Below are positions 22,473 through 35,100 of a stretch of DNA of 64,000 nt, piece by piece (position 1 is the stretch's first letter; the number at the start of each line of letters is the position of its first letter). The position numbers were made by a program, and so were the translations under genes. The notes beneath the pieces were generated by a model. It was given only the letters and a program-made list of their open reading frames with translations. It made no database searches and was not told the DNA's origin. This DNA is from Craterostigma plantagineum (lineage: Eukaryota; Streptophyta; Magnoliopsida; Lamiales; Linderniaceae): contig JAPQWV010001612.1 in assembly GCA_027422505.1 (NCBI GenBank), positions 1 to 64,000 of the forward strand. The letters run 5' to 3'.

Positions 22473-25400
22473 TGCTGAGGAGATACGAAAGATGCTACCT
22501 TTCTCTTCGATTCGCCGGGCACAGAGAAAATGGAGCTCGATCTGCTGAGACCCGAATCTAGATAAACGTTTGCAGAAGAAGAAAGGTACATCAGTTTTTC
22601 GAACTTCTATTTTTCCCAAATTGGTATTTCGTATTTGAAATATTATGATCCCAATTTAATACTAGTTTTATAGAAAAAAACAAGTAACCATACAGAGGAA
22701 CTAAAAGAACCAAGTAATCATCCTTCGATAACATTCGACAATTAGAGGAAATAACTTTTTTTTTTTCAACCCATTTTAGTCGGCTAAAATTACTAGTACT
22801 TTGTGCAGCAAAATAAAAGTAATTATTAATTGATTAATTTGATACGCGATATACTAAAAATAGAATGAGAATTATTTTTATTTTTTAATTGTAATAATGT
22901 AGAAAAATCTTAATGGTCAATTGACAGATCAATTTACAGTTTTCATCCACCCTAGTCCATACACCCTTTATAAAAATACATATAGTATTTATTTATATCT
23001 ATTCTATTATATAAAGGCTCTAGACCTCTTTAAAACTGCTACATTGAATTAATTTGGTCGTAATTATATTTTCTACAGAAATAAAAATATTAATATAAAT
23101 AAACCGCCCACTTGCCCTAACCCACTATCTTTAATTACTGTTTTAATTATTATATCTTTAATTTAATAATAATTCTTTATATTGTAAATTACACTACTTA
23201 TAAATATACAGGATTAATTTAAATAATAATTTTACTTGACATTTTAAATTAAAATAAATGTAATATAATATATATTATAGCACTCGCATTCATTATGCGA
23301 AAAGTAATAGTTGTAGATAATGTATGTAACCATGGGTTGACATGTTTGAATCTGCAACAAATTATATGTCATGCAACGCATAGGTTGGAGGCACCCTTTA
23401 ATTTGGTGGATATTTGTGGGCCAAAATTCGCACAATAAGGCCATTTGAGCATCCGAAATTGTTCTCACACAGTTTTGAAGCTTACTAGTTTATTGGAGCC
23501 CAAGCTCACATCAAAATTAACCGAGTAAATATTTTAGATTAACTTTTTATTGTCAAAATCAAGACAACGTTTTCTTTTGATGTGGCCCAGCATCGAAAAT
23601 ATTTAGTGTTAATTGTATTTCAGGCCCATTAACATATTTTGATTAGATTTAGGACCCATTATGTTTGAAAAAGAAATAAGGATCTATTTGAAGTTTGGTT
23701 TAGAATTAAGGACCAATTTGAAGAAAATGACGCATTGCCCCTGCATGTGTGCGGAAATTACACAGAATTACCATCGCCTTCTTCTGAAGAAGTGGTATGA
23801 ACTGTTAATGAAGTGGTACTGTAGACCCATGAAGTGGTACGGGTGAACAGTGAAGTTGTACTGTAGACCCATGAAGTGGTACTGGTGAACAGTGAAGTGG
23901 TACTGTAGACCCATGAAGTGGTACGGGCGAACAGTGAAGTGGTACAACATTGTAGATCCATGAAGTAGTACTGTTGACCAGAGAAGAACTGGTACGAGAG
24001 ACCCATCAAGTGCTACTGTTGACACAGAGAAGTGGTACAACATTTTGTAAGCACATGAAGTAGTATTGTTGAATGGAGAAGTGGTACAACAGAATTCTTT
24101 AGTGTTTCTGCAGAAATCGGGTAAATATTTGCACAAGAAACACGTAAGAGTTCTTCTGTACCACTTCTCCGTTCAACAATACCACTTCATGTGCCTATAA
24201 AATGCTGTACCACTTCTCTGTGTCAACAGTACCACTTCATGAGTCTCTTGTACCAGTTCTTCTCTGGTCAACAGTACTACTTCATGGGTCTCCACTTCAC
24301 TGTCACCCGTACCACTTCATGGGTCTACAGTACCACTTCACTGTTCACTCATACCACTTCATGGGTCTACAGTACCACTTCACTGTTCACCCGTACCACT
24401 CATAAGTCTACAGTACCACTTCATGTTATGTACGCTGGATACCACTTATAACTATTCTTTTATGAGGGTATTTTCGTCCAATAACCTTAATTCTAACTAA
24501 AATTCTGAAATGGGTCCTTCAAATTAAATTTTTCTGACATGGTCCCTAATTCTATATAAAATTTCAAATGGGGTCTGACAATCAATCGCCCCAATATTTT
24601 ATTTATAGGGTGCTTTGGACAACAACTACGAGATATGAATTAGGTTAAAAGGTTACCTTAAATCTCAACTAATACTTGGAAGTTTGGCGTTTGTCTTATC
24701 TAACCTTGATATATAACTAAACATTGCATGCCAAAGCTGATTCAGCAGACAATATTCGACTGTACAAAAGTAAATACAAACTGAATGAAAAAGGGAAAAA
24801 TAAATAAGAATTGAAAGAAAGATAAATGATTCTGATCGTGGAGTTGTTGAGAAGATATATTGTCTTTATTGCAAAAGGCTCTATTTAACGACAGCAAAAA
24901 GATAAGTTGTAAAGGCTTGCGGAAAAAAGTTAAGTTGTAAAGGCTACGGAAACTCTTCAACCACCCATAAAACAAGAACATATTTTGTTATTTTATTATG
25001 TACGTATTTATGTGGGTACTGTACATCTATTTATTGTAGTTAGAATTGTTGCTGTGATGGGAATCATTATTATATGATATTTTGGAAAAGAAGATGGGGA
25101 CGATAATAAATAGAAAATCAAGGCGTGGTCCAAAATATTTCGATGATGAGAATCAAAATTTAATTATTGTCCTTAATGGTTTTGATGGTATCGCACGATA
25201 TTCTTTTTCCTTCCAAATAATTATATCAATCAAAATAAAAAAATGCCCTAAACTATCCGTAAATCTGCCACGTCGAGTAAGCATTATGATGCCGATCGCT
25301 CATAAAACACGTATTATCTCAATTGTCATTTAATCGAAGGATTGCAATAATCCATATTCCTAGTTCAAATTAAAATGTATACATCAAGTCAGTGGGAGGA

Positions 25401-26035
25401 CGATGTTGAACCTATTTATTAATTAAGACATGTCGAACGACCATTAATGGACTAATAAATGTGATCACATGGTCAATGGGTCCAACGATATGAACCCACG
25501 ATCGAAACATTTTTTTTGTTTTTAGGTTAGTTAAATGTCTATAATTAATGAATTGAAAAGAAAGATCTCTTTCATGCATTGATTGTTGTAGGGCATAAAT
25601 TTGATTTTTGTGGCATTAAAAACATTTATTCTATCATTCTAAATAATGGCACGAAAAGAGTGTTGTTGTCTGAAACAAGAATATATCTCGTGGACTGAAA
25701 ATTGAATGTCCAAGAAAAAAAAAAAAAAGTAGAAGTGGATTGGCTGAGATATAAACGGAGAAAGCGGAATCCCCTCACCTTTATTCATTATTACATATAA
25801 AACACAAAATTTTCATTTTTTTTCCTAATTAGAAAACCCTATGACACCAAAAATAAATCGAACTAGTACATATTTAGCAGAAAAAAAAAAAGAAAAAGAA
25901 AAATCGACATCGTTTTCAAGCTTCACCCTCCGCCCCGCCGTCGGATCCTTCCAAACCCAAAATAGCGCAGGCCGATATTCACAATCCAACCCCAATAAAA
26001 TCAATTACTATCAATTCCGCCCCGTTAAATCCTCT
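22473..26035. other. Gene-free spacer MPB2C to SMAX1
   Basis: About 3.5 kb, strongly AT-rich. The only organised structure I see is the large fold-back repeat at 23640-24580. The short ORFs elsewhere have no recognisable protein. Confidence 0.6.
23640..24580. repeat. 21-bp-unit fold-back repeat family, copy A (large hairpin)
   Basis: The left arm (about 23789-24095) is a tandem array of 21-bp units. Two types alternate, TGAAGTGGTACTGTAGACCC+A and TGAAGTGGTACGGGTGAACA+G, giving a 42-bp higher-order period. The right arm (about 24157-24445) is its inverted repeat (TACCACTTCATGGGTCTACA and so on). The innermost 120 bp pair at roughly nine bases in ten; the loop is about 60 bp. Outside the arms are sub-repeated termini: left AGGACCCATTATG, AAGGATCTATTTGAAG and AAGGACCAATTTGAAG; right GGGTATTTTCGTCC, ATGGGTCCTTCAAATT and ATGGTCCCTAATTC. 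Terminal inverted repeats made of sub-repeats resemble foldback transposons. The frames across it (YHF repeats) are not genes. Confidence 0.85.
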
Positions 26036-29000
26036 CTACACCAAAATGGTACCCGGCAACCAATCCGACGAATTCCCCAGGTTTCTGCCTCCGCCGCCGC
26101 TCACATCCGATTCCACACCAACCGAACCACCGATCCGCTCCTATCCCCAGACGGCAGCCGAGGTTTCAGCTCTTCGAAGGCCGGCGTCAGAACCCTATCG
26201 ACCCATTCTCCAAGACTCGTTCGATCGTGCCAAAGCCCGCCTAAGATCTTCTCCAACACGTCGTCCCCAACTTCAATCGCCAGGTCATCATCCTCCATGA
26301 CCGACGAAAACCTCGCCGACAAAGCTTTCCTCATCTCCCGCCGGACAAAGCTCCCATCCACTGGCTTGAAAACAATCGAATCGTCGACGCCGGTAAGGAG
26401 ATCTTCAGGCACAGCCACGGCCGTGGTGAGGCTTTGTTCTTCCAAGTGGTCGATTGAGATATCGCTGCTTGAATTGTGAGAAAAAGGAGAGGAAGAACCA
26501 TTCGATTTATCATCAGCATCTTCGATCTCCGTAGCTAGGGCGAGATTGAGGTCTAACGAAATTCCAAGGCCCTTCCTAGGCTTGCAATGCCTGCCATCGT
26601 CGCTCGACCAATTCGCCCTTCGTTTCCCGTCCTTTTCTCTCACGATCAATCCCAACTCCCAGTTCCCGCCGGCCAGAGAAGCCAGCTTCTTTTCGTCAAG
26701 AAAGCGTTCGCCTTTCGAGGAATTGTGATTGGCCAACGACCAATCGCCAGTGACGATGAATATGGTATTTCCGAGGCCAACTTCACGGCCATGGGAATCA
26801 GTGAGCCTACCCCTCTCAACAGCCCTCTTTATGCCTCCACGAACGAGCAAATCAGCCTCGTCAATGTCTTCCAACACAATCACCGAGAAGGGATTTCTTC
26901 TTACAGCGTCGGCGATGCGATCGCTTGCTGTCTTGCCACGAACCGCCACATCAGCCTCCTCATTGCCCTTGCGGGCCCCGAGGCATATGGTTATCGGGTT
27001 GGACCCGCACATCTGATCCGCCAAAACAGAAGCCATCTTCTTCTTACCGACCCTGTCTGGGCCAGCGAACAGCAGCCAAACGTCGCCCCTCGAACCAAGC
27101 TTGCCTCTGCTGCCCAGCCTGCATCGGGCCACAGCCGAGGCTAGCACTGAGGCTGCCTCGGCCTGCCACCAGGCGATCTCCGTGAGCCCCTTGAGGAGTT
27201 TCTTGTATGCATCCGTGTCTGAAGCTTTGGCGAATTTGTCGATCGCCCTCGCTTGTTGTAGGGGTTCTGAAGAGATGCAGCTGAGGAGATCCTTGGCTTG
27301 ATCTTCGTTCTTGGAGAGGGAATTATCGTTCGCTTTACTTCCAAGAACGAGGTCAGTCCTCACTGGGCTCGAAGGAGGTGGTCGGTTTAATTGGATGGCT
27401 TCGCCGACTGGTTTGGGCGTGGGAATTGGATTCTTCACGTTTAGCTGTAGGGAATCGCCGAGGGGTTTGGGCGTTTGTAGCCCAGGGGAAGAGAAAGAGG
27501 GGCGTGAAAGCAAGCTGAGCGGGCCGGGCATGGAGAGGATGAGCGGGCCCGTCTTCTGATCGTGGCGAGCGCTTTGGTGAAAGCTAGGATGTAAGTGCAC
27601 GCAAGTGTCCCTCCATTTCTTCTGAAGTTCGAGGGCCTTTTGCTTCGATAGAAGAAGTCCCTGGTCGGCTGCGTTCCTCTGCAAAGTATTCGAAAAGAAA
27701 GATTTGGACACCGTCTAAGGTTTAAATAACGCGTGAATGCAAGATCACATTTCATACCTGGGATTCGTCTGTTTTTTTGGCGTTCTGCAGCCACTGAGGT
27801 AGCGACTGTTTGGATTCAGAGAACGACTTTTCGAGGGCTGCGAGCTTCGCCAACTCCTTTTCGTAACTGTTCGAACACTGAGGGCACAGTGCCGACGATT
27901 TTCGACTATGATCTATGTTTTCAGAAACAAGCCTTGTCTGAGCGCTCTGTGGGCTCGGAATCGACCTTGTTAGCGCATTCAAAGACTCGACCGGCGTGCT
28001 CAATACTCTCTCAGATCCAAGCCTAATTTCATCATCGATAGAACAATCAGATTCAGAAGCAGCAGATATAACTCTAACCATATAGCAAGCAACACAACGA
28101 AGAAGAATTTACGTACCTTGGAAACATCCCCGAGAGAGGAGACCTCGATGTGATTGGCAAGGCTTGAAGATCCCATTCGCTCTCCATGCTCGAATGATAA
28201 ACCTGACATCTCAAGTAGGTTTCGCAAGTTGCCGTCCCAATTAACCACGCTTTGCTGCCTGAAAATCTCGCCACCACTTTTGCCACCTCAGCCACGGCGG
28301 CCCGCCCCATCTCAGACCCGCCGCCGCCTTCGACCAACCACTTCAGATCGCCCAAATCGACCACCACACCACCACCACCACCACCGATCTTACTCTCAAC
28401 CATACTTCCCAGCTCTCCGATTTTATCTTTCAAGCCATCAGCTGATAGAACCGTAACGCCCTTCATTATTTCGATTTCATGCTTCTCTATTTTCCCAAGA
28501 CTTCTCTTACTACGCCTTCAATCCCCACATCGCCGACTAAAACAGGGTTCTTTTTCTTTCCCCTCATCATTATCTCCAACACCTTCTTCGCCTCATCGCC
28601 AAATCCCAGGTTCGGGTAACTGTTTTTTCCGACATGATTATGGCTGCTGATTTTGCTTCCACTAGTCAGGCATAACATCCTATAAGGACCGTTGCTAGTA
28701 TTACTATTACTGCTACTAAAATTATTGTTATTACCACTGCTTAAAGATTGTTCGATAGTGGCTTTAACTGCAGGGCTGGAGAAACTAGCCTCCCTCATGA
28801 CCCTACTTACACTTGGATCATCAAGAATTGAAATCACAAGCTGCTCAAGCTCAACTTTCACGGCTAACAGAGGCTGTTGCTGCTGCTCGGGGCACCCGCG
28901 CCTCTGATGAGCCTGAGCCCTTTTCAGGGCCGCCACAAAGCGTTAGAAACCGGCGGTTCATGGGAGGCTGACTGAGCCGTCGTCAGCCGCTCGAGGGCCA

Positions 29001-29232
29001 CGCTGAAACAGAGCTCTAAGGCTCTGCACTGAAGAGGATGGCTCGAGTTGGGGTGCGATCTGATGCACGCCTGGCGCAGGTAGCCGGAAGGTGAGGCCAA
29101 GAGGGTTGCTGCCACGTGGAGGGGCGTGGTCTGGCCGTGGTTGCGACGCGCCGCCTCGGCGATTGATTGGTTGAGGATCGTTGAGGCTTCTGGGGTCAGG
29201 GTTTGTTGGATGGTGCTCAGCCCAGCTCTCAT
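26036..29232 (-). CDS. SMAX1: SMAX1, Clp-like karrikin-signalling repressor
   Basis: Nuclear repressor degraded through D14/KAI2-MAX2; it represses germination and seedling light responses. The start at 29232 opens the double Clp-N region (MRAGLSTIQQTLTPEASTIL; HGQTTPLHVAATLLASP). VVDLGDLKWLVEGG and WLIGTATCETYLRCQVYHSS follow. Introns lie at about 28112-28083 and 27754-27682. The D2 part has DVWLLFAGPDRVGKKKM (Walker-A-like), PFSVIVLEDIDEADLLVRGG, the degron-type VRGKTASDRI and an EAR motif SLDLNLA. Single-base frame breaks are clear at about 28935 (NAL|VAALKRA), 28492 (poly-A run, LGK|IEKHEIE) and about 26115, after which the frame reads ESDVSGGGGRNL to a TAG at 26038. All three are deletions in short runs. 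Family and position in clade (SMAX1 rather than SMXL6-8) are well supported by the sequence. Confidence 0.93.
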
Positions 29233-30319
29233 CTTCTGAATTCAGTTTTCGATGAATTGGGAGAAAGGCCCTCTTTTTGAGCGAGCTCAAGGAGATGGGG
29301 GCGGTTCAAGATTCGAATTTTATCGATGATAAGACGAGCAAAAAGTGAATAGTCGTCACCTTGAAGACATGGTTTGTTTCTCTCTTGGTCGCTGAAAGAG
29401 AGTCCTTTCGATTTGTCTGAAGGTCGAAAATTTGGTGGGCAAAGGCGTAGGCTTTGTGGGGGTTTGCTTCAAGAATATGTATAGAGGAACTAATCTATCT
29501 ATGCATATGTAAGCAGTGCTTCCCTTTTCTTGCTTTCTGTGTGCCCTTTCTTGCTTTCTGTGTGTTGGGTTTGCCTCTATGAAATGAAGAAGATGGTTCT
29601 TTCGTTTGTGCTTCTTTTGGTTTGGTCTTTGCTTTGCTATGATGAAGCTTGGTTTCGAATGTAAAAGAGGATGATCAAAGTCTCCTCAGCTCCATCTCTT
29701 TTTCTCTGTCTAGAAAAAGTTGGTTTTTCCGATCTCTCTCTCTCTCTCTCTAAGGATGGAGATTATATGAACTATGCTTATTAGATGTACAATATATACA
29801 GTTTTGACTCGATTATCGAAAACCCAAAATATCCCTCGCTACGTCACACAATTAACAAATTATTGCGAAAAGAATTGGAGAGGAAGGAAGTGAAGGACTG
29901 ACAAAAAACTTTCTAAAAAGTTTGCATTTTTATTTTGGCTATTTTGTGGGCGTGAGAAAAATGAGAAGGAAAGTAAACAACTAATAATTATTGCCATAGA
30001 AATTTGTAGAAAGGACAAAAGTGATCAGAGATAGAAAGCAGGCGTTGGTTTTTTCTTGTTCATATTAACGGGATTGGGAAAAGTAAAGAATTGAAGAGGA
30101 GGAGGAATATATGGAAAACAGGACATGGAAGTATTTTCAGTTGCAGGGATTTCTGGAAAAATATTAATTATCTATTATCTTGGCAGGGGTTAATGACCTT
30201 TTCAGGAGTATTTTAATCGAATAATTAGATTATTGTTTGTCTTAGGCACTTCACTTGCATCAAGAGAATAATGAATGATGGTTTTTAATGATAAAAGGTT
30301 TGATAGGTGGAAGGTTGAG

Positions 30320-30366
<47 letters not shown>

Positions 30367-32112
30367 ACCTTTTTCGATTGAAATAAGGAGATTCATGACA
30401 AGCAAAGATTGCTTTTTTTTATTTCTCTCTCTCACATGCAATAACTGTGGAGGTGATTGAGTTTACGCTTTTATGTGAAGTTTTCGCAAACTAAAAGAAA
30501 AAAATGATTATGGTTCATGATAGTCGCTTTTTTCTACTTTTAGGCTTCGCACGCTTTCTCGAGCCTGAAAATCAACCTTTTCTCCTTTTCTCCTCCACCT
30601 TTGTAATGAAATCATTGACCATATTAAAATCTAAAATCCAACGCAAAATATTAAGAGTACTAATTTCTTAGTTTAGTTTAGCAAAAAATTATATAAAGAT
30701 ATAGTTTGTCAATATTGATGGAGTAAATATGTGGGTAGATATATAATTTTAAATACAAGGTGTCGGGGTGGAAATAATATATATTTACGATATCTAAACA
30801 TTAAATACGTTCATACGAGTGAATGTAAAAAATTTCACACGCCCTTTTCCACCAAGCGCTATAATATAAAGAATATTTGCACTTCACAATAATTAGTCCA
30901 ATAATTTCTGTCCCATTAGGCAGGCTACCTTTTCATTTGATATTCAAATTTGTACTCAGAATTTCTATTTAAATTTATGTTTTTATGATATTATGATAAG
31001 GTCCCCATAACACTTTTCTCTTGTGCAAGTTACGGCCCAACATACTTTACGAACCCACATACGTTGCGTTGCGTGTGTTACAAATATGTTGTAATTTGTT
31101 ACATTTTTTTTCCTACCAATTTCAGTGTGTATCAAATTTGAATCTCATTCTTAAATACACCTGGACAATCTCAAGAGATAAAAAGTGGAATCAAACTCGG
31201 GAATTTCTTAAGAGTCATATGTATGTCCACCTGACTAATTCCGATAAAGAATTTCTATTTAACAAAAAAAAAAAAGAGAAAAAGCTAGGAGAAAAAAGGT
31301 AGCAACTTTGCGTTCACCAATGATGTGGAGACTTTGTTATATTATGAATATAATGAGAAGGAAACGTACTTAAAATAACAGGTGAAGATGCATCATACTT
31401 TACACTGAAGAATTCAACTTTTGAAAGGTTGAGATAATTCGAACTCTTTTGGATTGATGTCTTTGTGAACTTTTTTAAAACAACACTCTAACAATTGTTG
31501 ATCATATAGTTTGTGGCATTATTATAACTTAAAAAATTTAAAATAATTCGTGCTTTTTAAAGTTGGGACAAATCCATCGTAGACCCTTCTACCAATTCTT
31601 TCTTTTAATAAATTAAAATTAAAGCTACTTTTCACATATCTGGGTGGATCATAATGTGTACTTTGCATGAAGTGTGGTGAAAGCATATTTTTAGAACATT
31701 CTCTCTATACAACGAAGTGCTTTGCGTATAGTATTGTCATAAATATCCAACGGCTTGGCCTCCCTTAAACTTTCCGATTCATGCACCACTCACTTATATG
31801 CAGCCATTTTTTTTCCATTTAAACAAATTCATCAAATACCACATACATTTTTTAGGTTAGGAAATATCAAGTAAAATTATAACTATGATATGCCATGTAC
31901 TTGAAAAACTTGTTCGCCACTATATTACATGCGCCAAGAAAAAAATATACCCTAACAAGTAACAATTTACAACGCACCATCGACCTACGAAATAAAATGG
32001 GGAGGAGACGACGGTTTTCAATCTTAAATTACATCGTTAACATAATAGATTACTTCAAATTTTCAGATATATTGTCTAGTCAATAACAATTCCTACCCAA
32101 GTAATATTTTCG
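29233..32112. other. Gene-free spacer SMAX1 to GLR
   Basis: Holds the SMAX1 5' region (about 29233-30000, with a short TC tract near 29736) and a GA-rich microsatellite at about 30319-30365. The rest is AT-rich. I see no gene. Confidence 0.6.
30319..30365. repeat. Interrupted (GA)n microsatellite
   Basis: GA run of about 47 bp broken by a single AAAG. It lies about 1.1 kb upstream of SMAX1. Confidence 0.9.
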
Positions 32113-35100
32113 TCATCGATCAGCCCTCATGTCGATATGATCATTATTATTATTACTATTATTGTTGTTGTCATCGAGCCCTTCTTCAGCACTATTATTA
32201 CCATCAGAATTACCGTTATCTTGAGTCGAAGAACTTCCCTCGACGACAGCCTCGTTTTCTTGCGCTGAACTTCCTTCGACGACAGTGTTCGAGTGAACAG
32301 TCGCCCCTCGGAAGAAGTAGAAGAAGAAGAAGAAAAACACGCCGTTCAGGGAGCTCACTGTCTTGACCACGATCTTCTTCCCAAGGGACGTCTCGGAGAA
32401 GAAAAGGGCGAATAAAGTAACGGATCCAATGATAAAAAAGAGCCCAGCAAAATCGTACAACCTCAAACTCGAAGTCTCTTGGGTGACAACAGACGAGAGA
32501 GGATCTTGCGAAGAGTATCCCGGCCCAAAGTGCTTCCTCTCCAACGCCGTCATGTTCGGCCCTTGCACGAAATCCATTATCGCCTTCGAAAGGGCGAAAC
32601 CAACGGAGAACCCTTCGGAAAAGCCTGGCGACGGAAAAAAATGTCGACGATAAATTATCACGTCTGAGGCTTTTAGGGACATACAAGATTTCCCACTAGC
32701 ACAAACCCATTAGCCTTGTGAGGTTCCACTCTAAAACCAATTACAAACCCATTAGGCTTTTGAGGTTCCACTCTAAAACCAATTACAATCTGATATGCAA
32801 CTGTTGGGTAACTCAAGTTCCATATCGGAAAGTAGAACTGAGAGCTTCTTATAAGCTTGTGGGCTAAGCCCATTTATGACGAGCTAATTTTGGAGGTGAA
32901 CCCGCAAGCTTATATGTTTTGGGCTGGAAAAAAATCCCTAGAGTAACGTGAGATGCAATGCATGCAAAAACAATAAGGCGCACTTACGAAGCCGAAGCCG
33001 CCGGTCCTGTACGTGGGCCCGACCATCTTGTACTGAGGATAGTACGTCTTGATGAGAATCTTCATGTAAGGAATCTCGTCGAATATAGCGTCGATCCCTC
33101 CGTTCTTGCTGCCTTTGGACATGGCTTCGTGGTACCCTTCCACCGAGCCGTAGCTTCTGAGCCTCGACGGGCCGATGTTTAGGCTTTCGTTCAGGAACCG
33201 CGCCATGAAGGAACCGTCTTGGTATCCTATGTTATAATCGTCTGAGAACGCAAACTTGAGCTGATCCACCGTTAGGATCGCGGCCAAGTTCGCCGTGTAG
33301 CTCTGCATCAGTATGAATGCCATGAACAGCCAAAACACGAGCACGAACAGCGCCCATTTGTTCCTCACCATATTCGCTATGTGTAAGAAAAATCAGGGAA
33401 TGCGTAAGAAAGAAAAAAGATGCCTTTTTTTTCCAAAAAAAAAAAAAAACTTACTTTCTGGAAAGGCAAGAACTGCTATGGGGGTGAAATAAGCTGCTCG
33501 GCGACGCCTAATGCTCGTCGTGGGCGGTTGTTCTTCGGCGGGCCTGTGACGTTCTAGCACGAGGATAACTACGCCCATCAATAAGAAGGAGACGAAGATG
33601 GCGAGCCAAAGATCCCATCTCAATGGCTTGACGAAGATCCACATGTCCATCGGCTTATTGTTCTTAACCACTAAGACGACGCCCGACTCCGTGTAAGGCT
33701 GCGAGAAATCGACGTACCCTAATCTCGGAGCCCATATCGTCGTGTCCCCAACTACCATATCGAATTCCTGAAAAAAGGTTCAGTCTTTGTAGCGAAAAAA
33801 GAATAGAAAAAAATGGTTCTTGCTAGAATCTTGGACGACCCTTTATTATTAATAATTACCTGAGGAATCTGATGCAGGACACTGTCGTAGCTAGCCGTGG
33901 TGTTCGGCGTGTCGATGTAATAACCAAACTCGTATTTGATGGGAAGGTTCGTCAAGGCCAGCGCTGCGCAGAAGATGTCTATCGAAAAACCCGTCGCGTT
34001 CGTCCGCCCATTTGCGGGGTCCACGCTGACGCTGACGAACTCAGTGAAGCCGTGCTTCCAAGGCACGCCGACCCTTAGTACGCCGTTCGTCGAAGGAATA
34101 GCAGAAGATTTGGGCTTCGTCATGGAATCGCCGGGCCACACCACTTTTCTAATCGACGCTCGATTGGAGTTATTTGCTTCGTCGAACGACCGTAGAATTC
34201 GCCGTCCGCTCGCCGGGCTCCAGAACCCTATTGTTTTCTCGCCGGAGCCGTAGACGTTGAAGATTTCGAAGGCGGGCAGCTTAAGATTCCCTTCGATTAC
34301 CTCGAATTCGCCGCTGAGGCCTTGGAATTTCGTTTGCGATACTTCTCGGAGGAGGGCTTGTCCGAAATTTAAGGCCGATGATTGATTTTCGTGAGCCGAT
34401 GCTATCTTTTCTGCTGCGATGGCTAACGCAGTGACTGCATCGTAGGCCCACAAGCCGTATACGTTCGGTTCCATTGAAGAAGAAGAAGATGATGAGTCGT
34501 TCTTGAGAATAACGTTTTTCCTCCACCTTTCTCTGAAGCTTTTGAACTCTTCCGATGAAGTCGAAACGTAGGGCCTTATGCCTAAGAGTCCATCCATGGA
34601 TTCGCGGGTAACAGAATCCATTTCGCTCATGAAATTGGACAGCCCATCGCTTACAATCCAAGCGTACCCTTCGCTAAGGACGCCCAAGCTCTTTGCTAGC
34701 CTGAAGAAACGCGAGCCGAGCGAAGGGCTCATGTGTGCTATGAACACCCTCGTCTGTTTCGCGGGCAGTTTCCTCAGTTCTTTGAGATTTGGCCGTCCTC
34801 GGCAGATTCAGACACGGAAACCATGTAAGAAAGTCGGACTTCGATGTCTTGAAGGGCTCTGTTCATATGTGACAGAAAGCGATTCCCATCGTCTGTGTCT
34901 TCGTAGAAGACAGCAACTTCGTGAAAATCGAATTCTTGGCATATGGATGCCAGCGCACGGGCTTGGGTCGCGTGGGCTGGCGCTGTTCTTACCAAGTAAG
35001 GATTGTCCGAAAATGGCGGCGGATTTCTTGCGCCGAAGGAGATGATTGGAAGTTGATGCTCTTTGCCGACCTCTGAGAGCAGCGATTCTTGAGCTGATGA

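Noticed and set aside
22990..23060. Possible Helitron 5' end (TCTATTATATAAAGGCTC)
   Set aside because: No matching CTAG end with hairpin was found downstream, so there is nothing to bound an element.
23768..24136. Open frames with repeated YHF/TVHPYHFMGLQ residues on both strands
   Set aside because: They exist because the 21-bp units have no stops in some frames (7 residues per unit). No start context, no domain, and both strands are equally open.
23789..24445. Regularly spaced repeats resembling a CRISPR array
   Set aside because: Units are contiguous and degenerate with no unique spacers, the array is inverted, and the genome is a plant's.
24742..24981. Phe/Leu-rich minus-strand open frame
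   Set aside because: Low-complexity translation of AT-rich spacer; no start context or motif.
26587..27185. Long plus-strand open frames opposite SMAX1
   Set aside because: Shadow frames of the conserved SMAX1 D2 exon; no independent motif or start.
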